In this document: piece after piece, positions 18,449 to 25,953 of the stretch
How the letters are laid out: every line of letters starts with the position of its first letter
Position numbering within the stretch: the first letter of the stretch is position 1
NCBI GenBank assembly: GCA_019638495.1
Contig: JAHBTQ010000002.1
Coordinates: 558,001 to 622,000, forward strand
Source of the DNA: Taibaiella sp.
GTDB taxonomy: Bacteria > Bacteroidota > Bacteroidia > Chitinophagales > Chitinophagaceae
Length of the DNA: 64,000 nt
Direction: 5' to 3'
Position numbers and translations under genes: made by a program
The notes under the pieces: model-generated
Databases searched by the model: none
What the model was told of the DNA's origin: nothing
The model's input: the letters and a program-made list of their open reading frames with translations, nothing else

Positions 18449-19609
18449 TTACTCTACCCAGCTATATACGTAAGTGTCGTCCTCAATGCTTATCGCATCC
18501 TGCGTCAGCTTAAGCGGATGGAAGGTGTCCACCATCACAGCCAGCTCCTTTGTTTCCTTAGCACCAATGCTCTTTTCCACCGCTCCCGGGTGCGGGCCAT
18601 GTGGTATGCCGGCCGGATGCAGCGTTATCATACCACGCTCCACATGCTTACGGCTCATAAAGTCGCCATCTACATAATAGAGCACCTCGTCACTATCAAT
18701 ATTGCTGTGGTTATACGGTGCCGGTATAGCCTTCGGATGGTAATCGTACAGCCTTGGTACAAATGAGCAGATCACAAAGTTGTGCGCGTCAAAAGTCTGG
18801 TGCACTGGCGGTGGCTGGTGCACACGGCCCGTTATAGGCTCAAAGTCATGAATGCTCAGCGCATATGGATACTCACAACCATCCCAGCCTATCACGTCAA
18901 ACGGATGATGACCATACCATATAGGGTAGAGGAGCCCCTTTTTCTTTACCTGGATCAGGAACTCACCTTTCTGATCGAATGTCTCAAGGTCCTGTGGTTG
19001 GCGCAGATCGCGCTCGCAGAACGGTGAATGCTCCAACAACTGGCCATATTTGCTCAGGTAGCGTTTAGGGAAGGTTATCGGGCTAAAGGATTCAATAATG
19101 AACAAGCGATTATTCTCGTTCTCAAACTCTACCTGGTAAATGGTACCCCTGGGCACTACCACATAGTCGCCATAGCCAAAGGGTATCCGGCCATATTGTG
19201 TTTTCAATACCCCGGTACCTTCATGGATGAATAGTACTTCGTCCGAATCGGCATTTTTATAAAAAACGTTGTCGGCCATACCCTTGGTAGGAGCCGCAAG
19301 CGTCAATTGCACATCATTATTAAATAGTACCGTTTTGCGACTCTTCAGGTAATCTGCGTTCGGCGCTACCTTAAAACCCTGGAAGCTCCTATGTTTCAGA
19401 ATATTACTGGTAGCAGCTACCGGCGATACATCGATCGGCTCTTCAGCCTTTACGATCTTGGTAGGCGCATGCAGGTGGTATAGCAAAGAGTAATTAGATG
19501 AAAACCCTTCTGTGCTGAACAATTGCTCGGCATACAGTCCGCCATCTGGTTTTGTGAATTGTGTATGCCTTTTAGCAGGTATTTGCCCTAAGGAATGATA
19601 ATGAGGCAT
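18449..19609 (-). CDS. hmgA: Homogentisate 1,2-dioxygenase
   Basis: 386 residues, shorter than the ~430-residue Pseudomonas and animal enzymes but usual for Bacteroidota. Opens the ring of homogentisate to maleylacetoacetate with Fe(II). Visible: MPHYHSLGQIPAKRHTQFTK at the N-terminus, EVLFIHEGTGVLKTQYGRI and DYVVVPRGTIYQVEF (cupin strands), YYVDGDFMSRKHVERGMI and LHPAGIPHGPHPGAVE near the C-terminus with the metal-ligand His residues. First gene of the hmgA-hppD pair; a TAAATTTG -7 box is at 19626-19633 on the minus strand. Confidence 0.95.
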   Translation of the reverse strand: MPHYHSLGQIPAKRHTQFTKPDGGLYAEQLFSTEGFSSNYSLLYHLHAPTKIVKAEEPIDVSPVAATSNILKHRSFQGFKVAPNADYLKSRKTVLFNNDVQLTLAAPTKGMADNVFYKNADSDEVLFIHEGTGVLKTQYGRIPFGYGDYVVVPRGTIYQVEFENENNRLFIIESFSPITFPKRYLSKYGQLLEHSPFCERDLRQPQDLETFDQKGEFLIQVKKKGLLYPIWYGHHPFDVIGWDGCEYPYALSIHDFEPITGRVHQPPPVHQTFDAHNFVICSFVPRLYDYHPKAIPAPYNHSNIDSDEVLYYVDGDFMSRKHVERGMITLHPAGIPHGPHPGAVEKSIGAKETKELAVMVDTFHPLKLTQDAISIEDDTYVYSWVE

Positions 19610-19625
19610 TGATTGTTATTTGCGG

Positions 19626-19633
19626 CAAATTTA
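19626..19633 (-). promoter_or_regulatory. -7 box of hmgA
   Basis: TAAATTTG on the minus strand, 17 bp before the hmgA start codon; matches TAnnTTTG. Confidence 0.5.
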
Positions 19634-19757
19634 GTCATTTCCCCGTTGAATGTACCGTTAAAAACTACACTGCCGTGGCACGCTTTTTTGGCATTCTTAG
19701 TGCTCGGTTGGCTATTTTTGTGCCTCGCCTTCGCGCCTTTGCAGGGCATTATTTGAA

Positions 19758-20297
19758 ATGTACGAATACGTAAAAGCACTACATATCATTTTTGTCGTTA
19801 CCTGGTTTGCAGGGATGTTCTACATCGTTCGCCTGTTTATATATAATACAGAAGCAAACGACAAGCCGGAACCGGCCCGAACTATCCTCACATCCCAATT
19901 CGGCATCATGAGCAAGCGATTGTGGTATGGCATCACCTGGCCATCTGCCATTCTCACGCTTATTTTCGGGCCGTGGATGTGGTATATGCGCAATCACCTG
20001 GAGCCGTGGCTGGCCATAAAACTCTGTTTTGTTGTTGGCCTGTATGTTTACCATCACACATTGCATGCAATCTATAAGCAACAGGCAAAAGGGATATTTA
20101 AATACTCGTCACAGCAATTGAGGATTTGGAATGAAGTGGCCACGATCTTCCTGGTGGCTATTGTTATGTTGGCCACGGTAAAGCAAGGGCTGAGTGTAGT
20201 GTGGGGGTTAGGTGGGCTTGTTGCGTTTGTAATAGTACTTATGAGTGCTATCAAAATGTACAAAGCCATACGCCAAAAGAAAGGAAGCAATGAATAA
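19758..20297 (+). CDS. hemJ: HemJ-like protoporphyrinogen IX oxidase
   Basis: 179 residues with about four transmembrane helices. KALHIIFVVTWFAGMFYIVR at the N-terminus, with the conserved His, and GLYVYHHTLHAIYKQQ in the middle are typical of HemJ, which oxidises protoporphyrinogen IX to protoporphyrin IX in heme synthesis. Divergent from hmgA. The last 8 bp overlap the start of the next secreted-protein gene, so the two are probably co-translated, although no functional link is evident. Confidence 0.87.
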   Translation: MYEYVKALHIIFVVTWFAGMFYIVRLFIYNTEANDKPEPARTILTSQFGIMSKRLWYGITWPSAILTLIFGPWMWYMRNHLEPWLAIKLCFVVGLYVYHHTLHAIYKQQAKGIFKYSSQQLRIWNEVATIFLVAIVMLATVKQGLSVVWGLGGLVAFVIVLMSAIKMYKAIRQKKGSNE

Positions 20298-21153
20298 GCA
20301 TCTCCATAAATTTTTGTGTGGGCTGTGCTTCCTGCTTCTGTCTGCTGCCTCTTTCGCGCAGAAACAGCACCTGGAGATGACGGGGACCATGAACGCTACT
20401 GGCGATATTGGCGGCACTCTCTTTTACAAATTGTCCGTTGATATAAATGGAGTAAAGGTCACCGGCACCTCTGTGACAACACAGAACGGAAATGAACTTC
20501 GGGCTTCTGTGTCAGGAGTTATAAACCCGGATAAGCACCTGCTCATATTTACCGAGACAAAGTCGTTGGGTGGTTCACTCGCAGACTCGTTAGAGATGTG
20601 CCTTTTTAATGTGATGGTGAAATGGAAAGAGAAACGTGGAAGGTTCGTCGCTACCGGTGCTTTTATTGGAAAAAACGCGCAGGGAGCTGTGTGTAGCAGT
20701 GGAAGTGCGGAACTGGAGACGCCCGCTACCGACGATAGTCCACTGGCACCAAAGCGGAAGGAGCGGAAGACTAATGATGCTCCGCAGCCTTCAGATACAG
20801 TCGTAGAAACAAGTGGCAACCGGATTACAGAAGGCATAGAAAAGCGACTGGACTGGAAAGGAGAAACTTGTGTAATGGCTATTTGGGACGATGGTATTGA
20901 AGACGGCGATGCCGTAACAGTGCTTGTAGACGGCCATGAAATGTTGAAGAACTACGTGCTCACAAAAGAAAAGAAGATATTCAACATCTCAATTCCTCAG
21001 GGCCGCCATACCATCACGTTGCTTGCTGAAAACGAGGGAGTAAACCCACCTTGCACTGCAGAGATCACGCTGTCTGATGGCGACGTGATCCACAAATTGA
21101 CGGCTTATAATAAGAAAGGAAAAACAGCTAGTGTAGCTATTACAAAAAAGTAA
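20290..21153 (+). CDS. Secreted protein of unknown function with a C-terminal beta domain
   Basis: 287 residues from ATG 20290 (MNKHLHKFLCGLCFLLLSAA, a signal peptide ending ASFAQ). The N-terminal half is beta-rich and Gly-rich; a charged Pro linker (~155-185) leads to a C-terminal domain with WDDGIEDGDAVTVLVDG and HTITLLAENEGVNPPCTAEI, a module I have seen repeatedly in secreted Bacteroidota proteins but cannot name. No catalytic motif is visible. Its start overlaps hemJ by 8 bp, and the upstream long reading from 20245 lies wholly in hemJ. Confidence 0.75.
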   Translation: MNKHLHKFLCGLCFLLLSAASFAQKQHLEMTGTMNATGDIGGTLFYKLSVDINGVKVTGTSVTTQNGNELRASVSGVINPDKHLLIFTETKSLGGSLADSLEMCLFNVMVKWKEKRGRFVATGAFIGKNAQGAVCSSGSAELETPATDDSPLAPKRKERKTNDAPQPSDTVVETSGNRITEGIEKRLDWKGETCVMAIWDDGIEDGDAVTVLVDGHEMLKNYVLTKEKKIFNISIPQGRHTITLLAENEGVNPPCTAEITLSDGDVIHKLTAYNKKGKTASVAITKK

Positions 21154-21160
21154 ACCGCCA

Positions 21161-21191
21161 TTTGCATGGTTCGCTTTTTTTGCTACCTTTG
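21161..21191 (+). promoter_or_regulatory. Promoter of the tRNA-Leu gene
   Basis: TTTG (-33 box, 21161-21164), 19-bp spacer, TACCTTTG (-7 box, 21184-21191): an almost ideal Bacteroidota sigma-A-type promoter ending 13 bp before the tRNA. Confidence 0.75.
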
Positions 21192-21204
21192 CGCTCCCTC
21201 AAAT

Positions 21205-21289
21205 GCGGCGGTGGCGAAATTGGTAGACGCACTACTTTGAGGTGGTAGCGCCTGTAACGGGCGTGGGAGTTCGAATCTCCTCTGCCGCA
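21205..21289 (+). tRNA. tRNA-Leu (GAG anticodon)
   Basis: 85 nt. Acceptor stem GCGGCGG pairs with CTGCCGC, discriminator A; D-arm region GTGGCGAAATTGGTAGACGC; anticodon arm CTACT-TTGAGGT-GGTAG giving anticodon GAG (codons CUU/CUC); long variable arm CGCCTGTAACGGGCG as in class II tRNAs; T-arm GGGAG-TTCGAAT-CTCC. CCA is not encoded. A promoter precedes and a hairpin terminator follows directly. Broken copies of its 3' half lie downstream. Confidence 0.96.
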
Positions 21290-21294
21290 CTTAT

Positions 21295-21328
21295 CGAAAA
21301 AGGATAGACGACAAGTCTATCCTTTTCG
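21295..21328 (+). terminator. Hairpin after tRNA-Leu, copied downstream
   Basis: CGAAAAAGGATAGAC / GTCTATCCTTTTCG with loop GACAA and one bulged A, followed by TTTTT. The same hairpin recurs at 21423-21456 as part of the duplicated unit. Confidence 0.8.
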
Positions 21329-21334
21329 TTTTTA

Positions 21335-21462
21335 CACTACTTTGAGGTGGTAGTCCCAACGACTGTCGGGATAACGGGCGTGGGAGTTCTCCCGATAGCC
21401 ATCGGGACTCTGCCGCACTTATCGAAAAAGGATAGACGACAAGTCTATCCTTTTCGTTGTTA
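21335..21462 (+). repeat. Broken tRNA-Leu copy B with two palindromic inserts, plus its terminator
   Basis: Matches the tRNA from CACTACTTTGAGGTGGTAG onward, but the variable-arm CGCCTG is replaced by TCCCAACGACTGTCGGGA (21354-21371) and the T-loop side by TCCCGATAGCCATCGGGA (21390-21407). The 3' end CTCTGCCGCAC and the downstream hairpin are kept. The acceptor 5' strand and D-arm are absent, so it cannot be a functional tRNA. Period to the next copy is 128 bp. Confidence 0.85.
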
Positions 21463-21546
21463 CACTACTTTGAGGTGGTAGTCCCAACGAATGTCGGGAT
21501 AACTGGCGTGGGAGTTCTCCCGATAGCTATCGGGACTCTGCCGCAC
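21463..21546 (+). repeat. Broken tRNA-Leu copy C with two palindromic inserts
   Basis: Near-identical to copy B: anticodon arm retained, insert TCCCAACGAATGTCGGGA (21482-21499) in the variable arm and the perfect palindrome TCCCGATAGCTATCGGGA (21518-21535) in the T-arm. It ends at CTCTGCCGCACTG; the downstream hairpin is not repeated a third time. Confidence 0.85.
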
Positions 21547-21640
21547 TGAAAAGAGAACGGAGAGCGCACAGCGAAGAGCGATGGCCTCTCCATTTTCTTT
21601 TTCCCTCCGCTCTCGCTCTGTTTCTTCGCTCTAGACTTTT

Positions 21641-21685
21641 TAGTCCCAACGAGTTTTTGAATAACAGTCTTTGAAGGACTCTGCC
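21641..21685 (+). repeat. Degenerate fourth copy of the tRNA-Leu repeat
   Basis: TAGTCCCAACGAGT, then GAATAAC and GGACTCTGCC in the same order as in copies B and C, with the centre eroded. Weak but ordered similarity. Confidence 0.45.
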
Positions 21686-21716
21686 CAAATTTCACTTTTC
21701 TCCCTCCCAAAAACTA

Positions 21717-21744
21717 CAAGAGGCAGCCTTTCAGCCGCCTCTTG
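21717..21744 (-). terminator. Terminator of the hsp20 gene
   Basis: CAAGAGGC / GCCTCTTG stem (8 bp), followed on the minus strand by TAGTTTTTGGG. It lies 36 bp past the leftward hsp20 stop. Confidence 0.65.
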
Positions 21745-21779
21745 TTCATCACAAACACAAAACCCAATCTTCGCTATCC

Positions 21780-22217
21780 TTAGTTCACCGTAATTTCATG
21801 TGTTGTTGGTTCGCTCTGCTCTTTTTTGGGCAGGCTCACCGTCAGTATACCATCAGCATACTTAGCTGATATTTTTGTTGCGTCCACTTTCTCGTTCATG
21901 GTGAAGTTCCTCTTAAAGGATTTCATCTTGAATTCGCTGCGCAGCCACTTGCCGTCTTCGCCCTCTGTTTTGTTCTCTTCTTTGTGCTCAAAGGAGATCG
22001 TCAGCATATCCTTTTCTACGCTCAGGCGAAAATCTTCTTTCTTCAGGCCCGGTGCTACTACATGCAGCTCATAGGCGCCATCCATTTCTTTGATATTCAC
22101 CGGTACCTGGTACAGTGCGTTGCGCTCGGCTGGCTTATTAAAGCCATTAAAGAAAATGTCTTCCATCAGTCCGTTCATCGTGTGTGGCATCATGCCGTAA
22201 GCTCTTTTTGCGTACAT
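21780..22217 (-). CDS. Hsp20/alpha-crystallin small heat-shock protein
   Basis: 145 residues. ATP-independent holdase chaperone of the cytoplasm. The alpha-crystallin domain runs from about residue 38 to 135: VPVNIKEMDGAYELHVVAPG, FRLSVEKDMLTISFEHKEE, FKRNFTMNEKVDATKISAKY and the closing ADGILTVSLPKKE. N-terminal arm is Met/Phe-rich, as usual. Two dyad elements 69-116 bp upstream may control it. Confidence 0.95.
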   Translation of the reverse strand: MYAKRAYGMMPHTMNGLMEDIFFNGFNKPAERNALYQVPVNIKEMDGAYELHVVAPGLKKEDFRLSVEKDMLTISFEHKEENKTEGEDGKWLRSEFKMKSFKRNFTMNEKVDATKISAKYADGILTVSLPKKEQSEPTTHEITVN

Positions 22218-22285
22218 AACTTATAGTTTTTAGTTGTTTTGATTGTTTGGCATAACCTAAACAAACCCTGTACCACTTGATTTTA

Positions 22286-22302
22286 AGTGCCATAATGGCG
22301 CT
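22286..22302. promoter_or_regulatory. Dyad element 1 upstream of hsp20
   Basis: AGTGCCATAATGGCGCT, an inverted repeat (AGTGCCAT / ATGGCGCT, 7 of 8 pairs). It is one of a pair, 31 bp apart, in the hsp20-ffh divergent region. A repressor or activator site is inferred. Confidence 0.45.
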
Positions 22303-22316
22303 AATATTAAAATAGT

Positions 22317-22333
22317 AGTGCCAAAATGGCCGT
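22317..22333. promoter_or_regulatory. Dyad element 2 upstream of hsp20
   Basis: AGTGCCAAAATGGCCGT, sharing TGCCAnAATGGC with element 1 at a 31-bp offset, about three helical turns, so both would face the same side of the DNA. Confidence 0.45.
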
Positions 22334-22508
22334 TTCGCGTTTCTGCAACTGTAACAATGGCAACTTCAGCTATCACATAACCCGCCTGTCAGAACACACG
22401 TAAATCACCTTACAATATTGAATGCTTTGTTTTAACTTCGCACACCGCTGCCGGTATCCTCCGTGCAGCAGGAAATTCACTGATTTTTCTGGATTTTAGG
22501 TCTGAAAC

Positions 22509-23849
22509 ATGTTTGAGAATCTGAGCGAACGCCTCGAGTCGGCGTTTAAACAACTGAAAGGCGAAGGCCGCATAAATGAGATAAACATCGCATCTACCGT
22601 TAAGGAGATTCGTCGTGCCCTGGTAGATGCTGACGTGAACTATAAAATAGCCAAGGAGTTTACCGACAAGGTAAAGGAGAAGGCGGTAGGGGAGAAGGTC
22701 ATTACCTCCGTAAGTCCCGGCCAGCTCATGGTCAAGATCGTGAAAGACGAGCTCGCTGAACTCATGGGAGGCCGTGAGGAAGAGCTGGATCTGATGGGAA
22801 AACCAACTGTTATTCTCATCGCCGGCTTGCAGGGTTCTGGTAAAACTACTTTTTCAGGTAAGCTTGCTAACTTCTTGAAAACCAAGAAGAACAAAAAGCC
22901 ACTTCTTGTTGCTGCTGACATATATCGCCCAGCGGCAATGGAGCAGTTGCGCGTGTTGTCAGAGCAGGTTGGCGTTCCGGTTCACCTGGAGCTGGAGAAC
23001 AAAGATGCCGTTTCCATTGCCCGCAATGCAGTAGAGTTTGCAAAGCAGAATGGTAACAACGTAGTAATCATAGATACTGCCGGTCGCCTGGCTATAGACG
23101 AGGCCATGATGGCTGAGGTGGCCAATGTTAAGGCTGCCGTAAATCCGAACGAGATACTTTTTGTGGTCGACTCTATGACCGGCCAGGATGCGGTAAATAC
23201 TGCCAAAGCGTTCAATGATCGCCTCGACTTCACGGGAGTGGTACTCACAAAGCTGGATGGTGACACCCGTGGTGGTGCTGCGCTTTCCATCAGGTACACG
23301 GTCGATAAGCCCATCAAGTTTGTGAGCATGGGCGAAAAGATGGAAGCGCTCGATATCTTCTATCCTGAGCGTATGGCCCAGCGTATCCTGGGCATGGGTG
23401 ATATTACCTCCCTTGTAGAACGTGCACAGGCCCAGTTCGATGAGGTGCAGGCTAAAAAACTGGAAAAGAAGATTCGTGCCAATAAATTTGACTTCGAAGA
23501 CTTCAAAGACCAGCTCAACCAGATTAAGAAGATGGGCAACATCAAGGATCTCCTTGCTATGATACCCGGGGTTGGTAAGGCTATTAAGGATATCGACATA
23601 TCTGACGACGCATTTAAGGGCATCGAGGCCATCATCAATTCTATGACTCCGTTTGAGCGCAAGAATCCTGAAGTGATAGACGGAAGCCGTCGCAAACGAA
23701 TAGCGAAGGGTAGTGGTAAGGACATAAATGAAGTAAACGCATTTATGAAACAGTTTGAGCAGATGAAGCAGATGATGGGCATGATGAATAAGATGAAAGG
23801 CGGCGGAATGGGAATGGGTATGCCGGGCATGATGCCTGGTAGGAGATAA
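22509..23849 (+). CDS. ffh: Signal recognition particle GTPase Ffh
   Basis: 446 residues. Binds signal sequences at the ribosome together with SRP RNA and delivers the complex to FtsY. N domain MFENLSERLESAFKQLKGEG; G domain with GLQGSGKTTFSGKLA, DIYRPAAMEQL, DTAGRLAIDEAM, TKLDGDTRGGAAL and GEKMEALDIFYPERMA; Met-rich M domain from ~residue 300 with KKMGNIKDLLAMIPGVGKAI, RRKRIAKGSG and the tail MKQMMGMMNKMKGGGMGMG. Full length. Followed by an 18-bp palindrome and nadD, 68 bp downstream on the same strand. No SRP RNA gene was seen nearby. Confidence 0.98.
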   Translation: MFENLSERLESAFKQLKGEGRINEINIASTVKEIRRALVDADVNYKIAKEFTDKVKEKAVGEKVITSVSPGQLMVKIVKDELAELMGGREEELDLMGKPTVILIAGLQGSGKTTFSGKLANFLKTKKNKKPLLVAADIYRPAAMEQLRVLSEQVGVPVHLELENKDAVSIARNAVEFAKQNGNNVVIIDTAGRLAIDEAMMAEVANVKAAVNPNEILFVVDSMTGQDAVNTAKAFNDRLDFTGVVLTKLDGDTRGGAALSIRYTVDKPIKFVSMGEKMEALDIFYPERMAQRILGMGDITSLVERAQAQFDEVQAKKLEKKIRANKFDFEDFKDQLNQIKKMGNIKDLLAMIPGVGKAIKDIDISDDAFKGIEAIINSMTPFERKNPEVIDGSRRKRIAKGSGKDINEVNAFMKQFEQMKQMMGMMNKMKGGGMGMGMPGMMPGRR

Positions 23850-23854
23850 TTTGG

Positions 23855-23872
23855 TCCCGATAGCTATCGGGA
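23855..23872. repeat. 18-bp palindrome between ffh and nadD
   Basis: TCCCGATAGCTATCGGGA, a perfect palindrome identical to the T-arm insert of the broken tRNA copy C (21518-21535). Another copy with one change is at 31673-31690. An interspersed repeat family. Confidence 0.7.
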
Positions 23873-23917
23873 TGGAGTTTGGAATTTGGAATTTGAACTG
23901 ACTTACGCCTTCAAAAA

Positions 23918-24490
23918 ATGCACATCGGTCTCTATTTTGGTAGTTTCAATCCGGTTCACACCGGCCATCTCATCGTGGCCAATCATGTTGTGAACCACAC
24001 TGATGTGGATAAGGTTTGGTTTGTCGTTTCCCCGCACAATCCCCTTAAAGATTCGCATACACTACTTAATGAATATGATAGGCTGCATCTTGTTAATATT
24101 GCCATAGAAGACAACCCAAAGTTCAGGGCCAGCAATGTAGAGTTTACACTCCCAAAGCCTTCATATACAATAGATACCCTCACTTACCTCACGGAAAAGT
24201 TCCCATTCGAACAGTTCTCCGTTATCATGGGGGCAGACAGTTTTCAGAACATTCATCGGTGGAAGAATTATGAGCACCTGGTAGCCAATTATTCCTTCAT
24301 TGTCTACAATCGTCCCGGCTTCGAAATTGAGGACACCTTGGGCGCAAAGGTCACTATGCTTGATGCGCCGCTTCTTCATATCTCATCTACTTATATCCGC
24401 AAGCTCATAAAAGACAAGAAGTCGATAAAGTATATCGTCCCGTCAGCAGTCGAGAAGTATATAATCGACAATCGCTACTATGTGAAATAG
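23918..24490 (+). CDS. nadD: Nicotinate-nucleotide adenylyltransferase NadD
   Basis: 190 residues. Adenylates nicotinate mononucleotide in NAD synthesis. Visible: GLYFGSFNPVHTGHLIVANH (the GxFxPxHxGH nucleotide-binding motif), WFVVSPHNPLKD, VIMGADSFQNIHRWKNY and the C-terminal ISSTYIRKLIKDKKSIKYIV (ISxTxxR). Length is standard. Confidence 0.97.
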   Translation: MHIGLYFGSFNPVHTGHLIVANHVVNHTDVDKVWFVVSPHNPLKDSHTLLNEYDRLHLVNIAIEDNPKFRASNVEFTLPKPSYTIDTLTYLTEKFPFEQFSVIMGADSFQNIHRWKNYEHLVANYSFIVYNRPGFEIEDTLGAKVTMLDAPLLHISSTYIRKLIKDKKSIKYIVPSAVEKYIIDNRYYVK

Positions 24491-24811
24491 GGTGGTGAGT
24501 TTTCGGCCTGCGCTTACATCTTTCTTTCTCTTTATTGCATTTTGCTATTCGGGTATCTTATTTCTATTTGCTTACCAGGCGTTCTATTCGCCTCATATTT
24601 TACTTTATTAGTGGCTTACTTTTAATTTAAAATCAAGTATTTAGCTATTCATTTTTTGATTTCGTTTCCAGTTTTTCGATCTGCACTTACGCATGTAAAA
24701 AGATTCTTAATTTTCTAAAATACTGATATTGCTCATGTGTCACCATGTTCATTGTTCGTATATTTGTATAGTTCGTTTGAACACCGAAACAAAACCAAAT
24801 TCACTTATTTT
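24491..24811. other. AT-rich intergenic region with a promoter, no gene
   Basis: 321 bp without a convincing reading frame. A -7 box TATATTTG is at 24759-24766, 46 bp before the next gene. A small GGCG/CGCC hairpin lies near 24579. Confidence 0.5.
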
Positions 24812-25015
24812 ATGGCAAAGTTATCAAACACCATCGCGACACTTCTCGCCGGCGCTGCAGTTGGCGTGGCAGTAGGTTACCTCCTTGCAACTGACAAGGA
24901 AAAGCGCCAGGAAGATTTGGGCAAGATCAAAGATCGCCTTAGCGACCTGAAGCAGAAATATGCTAAAAACGGCGCTACGGTTACCGACAATGTAGAAGAC
25001 ATTTTTCATACATAA
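24812..25015 (+). CDS. Small YtxH-like membrane-anchored protein
   Basis: 67 residues: one Gly/Ala-rich transmembrane segment (LLAGAAVGVAVGYLLAT) followed by a charged amphipathic helix. This matches YtxH/ElaB-like envelope stress proteins in size and pattern. Start ATG 24812 follows a TATATTTG promoter; the longer reading from 24737 contains that promoter and is rejected. First gene of a three-gene cluster with a holin-superfamily protein and a basic protein. Confidence 0.75.
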   Translation: MAKLSNTIATLLAGAAVGVAVGYLLATDKEKRQEDLGKIKDRLSDLKQKYAKNGATVTDNVEDIFHT

Positions 25016-25029
25016 GCGCAAGCTAGCCC

Positions 25030-25392
25030 ATGTTCAGCAACCTTAAGGAAAAGATCAGCCGGCATATTCAGGTCCGGATAGACCTTGTGCGTCTCGAAGT
25101 TGTCGAGCGGTCATCGGCGCTTATGAGTCATCTCCTGTTTGCGCTTATATGTCTGTTCGTCTTCTTTGCAATACTGTTATTTGTCGGTTTTGGCCTTGCT
25201 GAGGTGCTTTACGACATCGGTCTATCTCGTGGGATTTCATTTCTCATCACTACAGGTATCTACATACTCCTTTTTGTTCTCGTTGTCCTGCTGCGAAGAA
25301 ACATCATCGGCTTTTTCTCAGATACATTCATTCGGGTAATGACCGAAGGTAATGACGAAGATGAGCAGGACGCTGAAAATGGAAAAAAGTAA
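25030..25392 (+). CDS. Phage_holin_3_6 (YqjE-like) membrane protein
   Basis: 120 residues. N-terminal amphipathic helix (LKEKISRHIQVRIDLVRLEV), two transmembrane helices (SHLLFALICLFVFFAILLFV; GISFLITTGIYILLFVLVVL) and an acidic tail. Pattern of the YqjE/putative actinobacterial holin-X family, which despite the name is usually chromosomal. It is 14 bp after the YtxH-like gene and 12 bp before the next, so the three form an operon. Confidence 0.8.
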   Translation: MFSNLKEKISRHIQVRIDLVRLEVVERSSALMSHLLFALICLFVFFAILLFVGFGLAEVLYDIGLSRGISFLITTGIYILLFVLVVLLRRNIIGFFSDTFIRVMTEGNDEDEQDAENGKK

Positions 25393-25404
25393 ACATCGCG
25401 GCTT

Positions 25405-25872
25405 ATGAAACTCTACGAAAAGAAACTAAGTGGCCGCGCCGACCTAAGGAAGGAAAAGCGACGACTAAATGCAGAGCTTAAAGCACTGGAACAGGAGCCA
25501 TTGCTAAGCCTGGACGATGTGGTAGGCGAGGCCCAGGGCCTGGGCGCAGGTTTGCTGCAAAATATAATGCCACTGGCGGGCTCGTTTTCAGGCCCGGTCA
25601 TTGGTATTGTGTCAAACCTGGCCGGCCGATTCCTGAACCGGAAACGCTCTGATAAACGCCATAGGGACGAGGAAGAAGAAGAAGGGGAAACACATCCCAA
25701 TGTGCTGACTTCAGTCGCTAAAGAAGTCCTCGGCAATTACCTTAAATGGAAGGCGCTGGAACTCTCCTATAAGGGCATATCGCTGGTAGTAAAGAAGCGC
25801 AAGAAAGAGAAAGCTGAACGAAAGGCAATGGAAAACGCCGTAGCAGAGGCAATGGAGCGTAGGGGTTTTTAA
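25405..25872 (+). CDS. Basic protein of unknown function, third gene of the YtxH/YqjE-like cluster
   Basis: 155 residues, highly charged. The N-terminus is Lys/Arg/Glu-rich helix (LRKEKRRLNAELKALEQEP), the centre Gly/Pro-rich and mildly hydrophobic (IMPLAGSFSGPVIGIVSNLA), with an acidic run EEEEEGE, and the C-terminus basic helix. No named family recognised. The arrangement recalls E. coli yqjD-yqjE-yqjK, where the third gene also encodes a small charged protein; similarity is by order only. Confidence 0.7.
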   Translation: MKLYEKKLSGRADLRKEKRRLNAELKALEQEPLLSLDDVVGEAQGLGAGLLQNIMPLAGSFSGPVIGIVSNLAGRFLNRKRSDKRHRDEEEEEGETHPNVLTSVAKEVLGNYLKWKALELSYKGISLVVKKRKKEKAERKAMENAVAEAMERRGF

Positions 25873-25953
25873 GACGCAGTGCGTTTATTGACAGTACAGT
25901 ATTGGACATTAAGTTCTACTGTGAATTTGTCTTATTAACGAAAACCGCCTTCT

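Noticed and set aside
21335..21546. Second and third functional tRNA-Leu genes
   Set aside because: They lack the acceptor 5' strand and D-arm and have inserts in the variable arm and T-arm.
21465..21710. Leftward 81-residue reading frame across the tRNA repeat region
   Set aside because: It is the reverse of tRNA-derived repeat and a GC-rich gap; composition is unlike a protein and it has no start signal.
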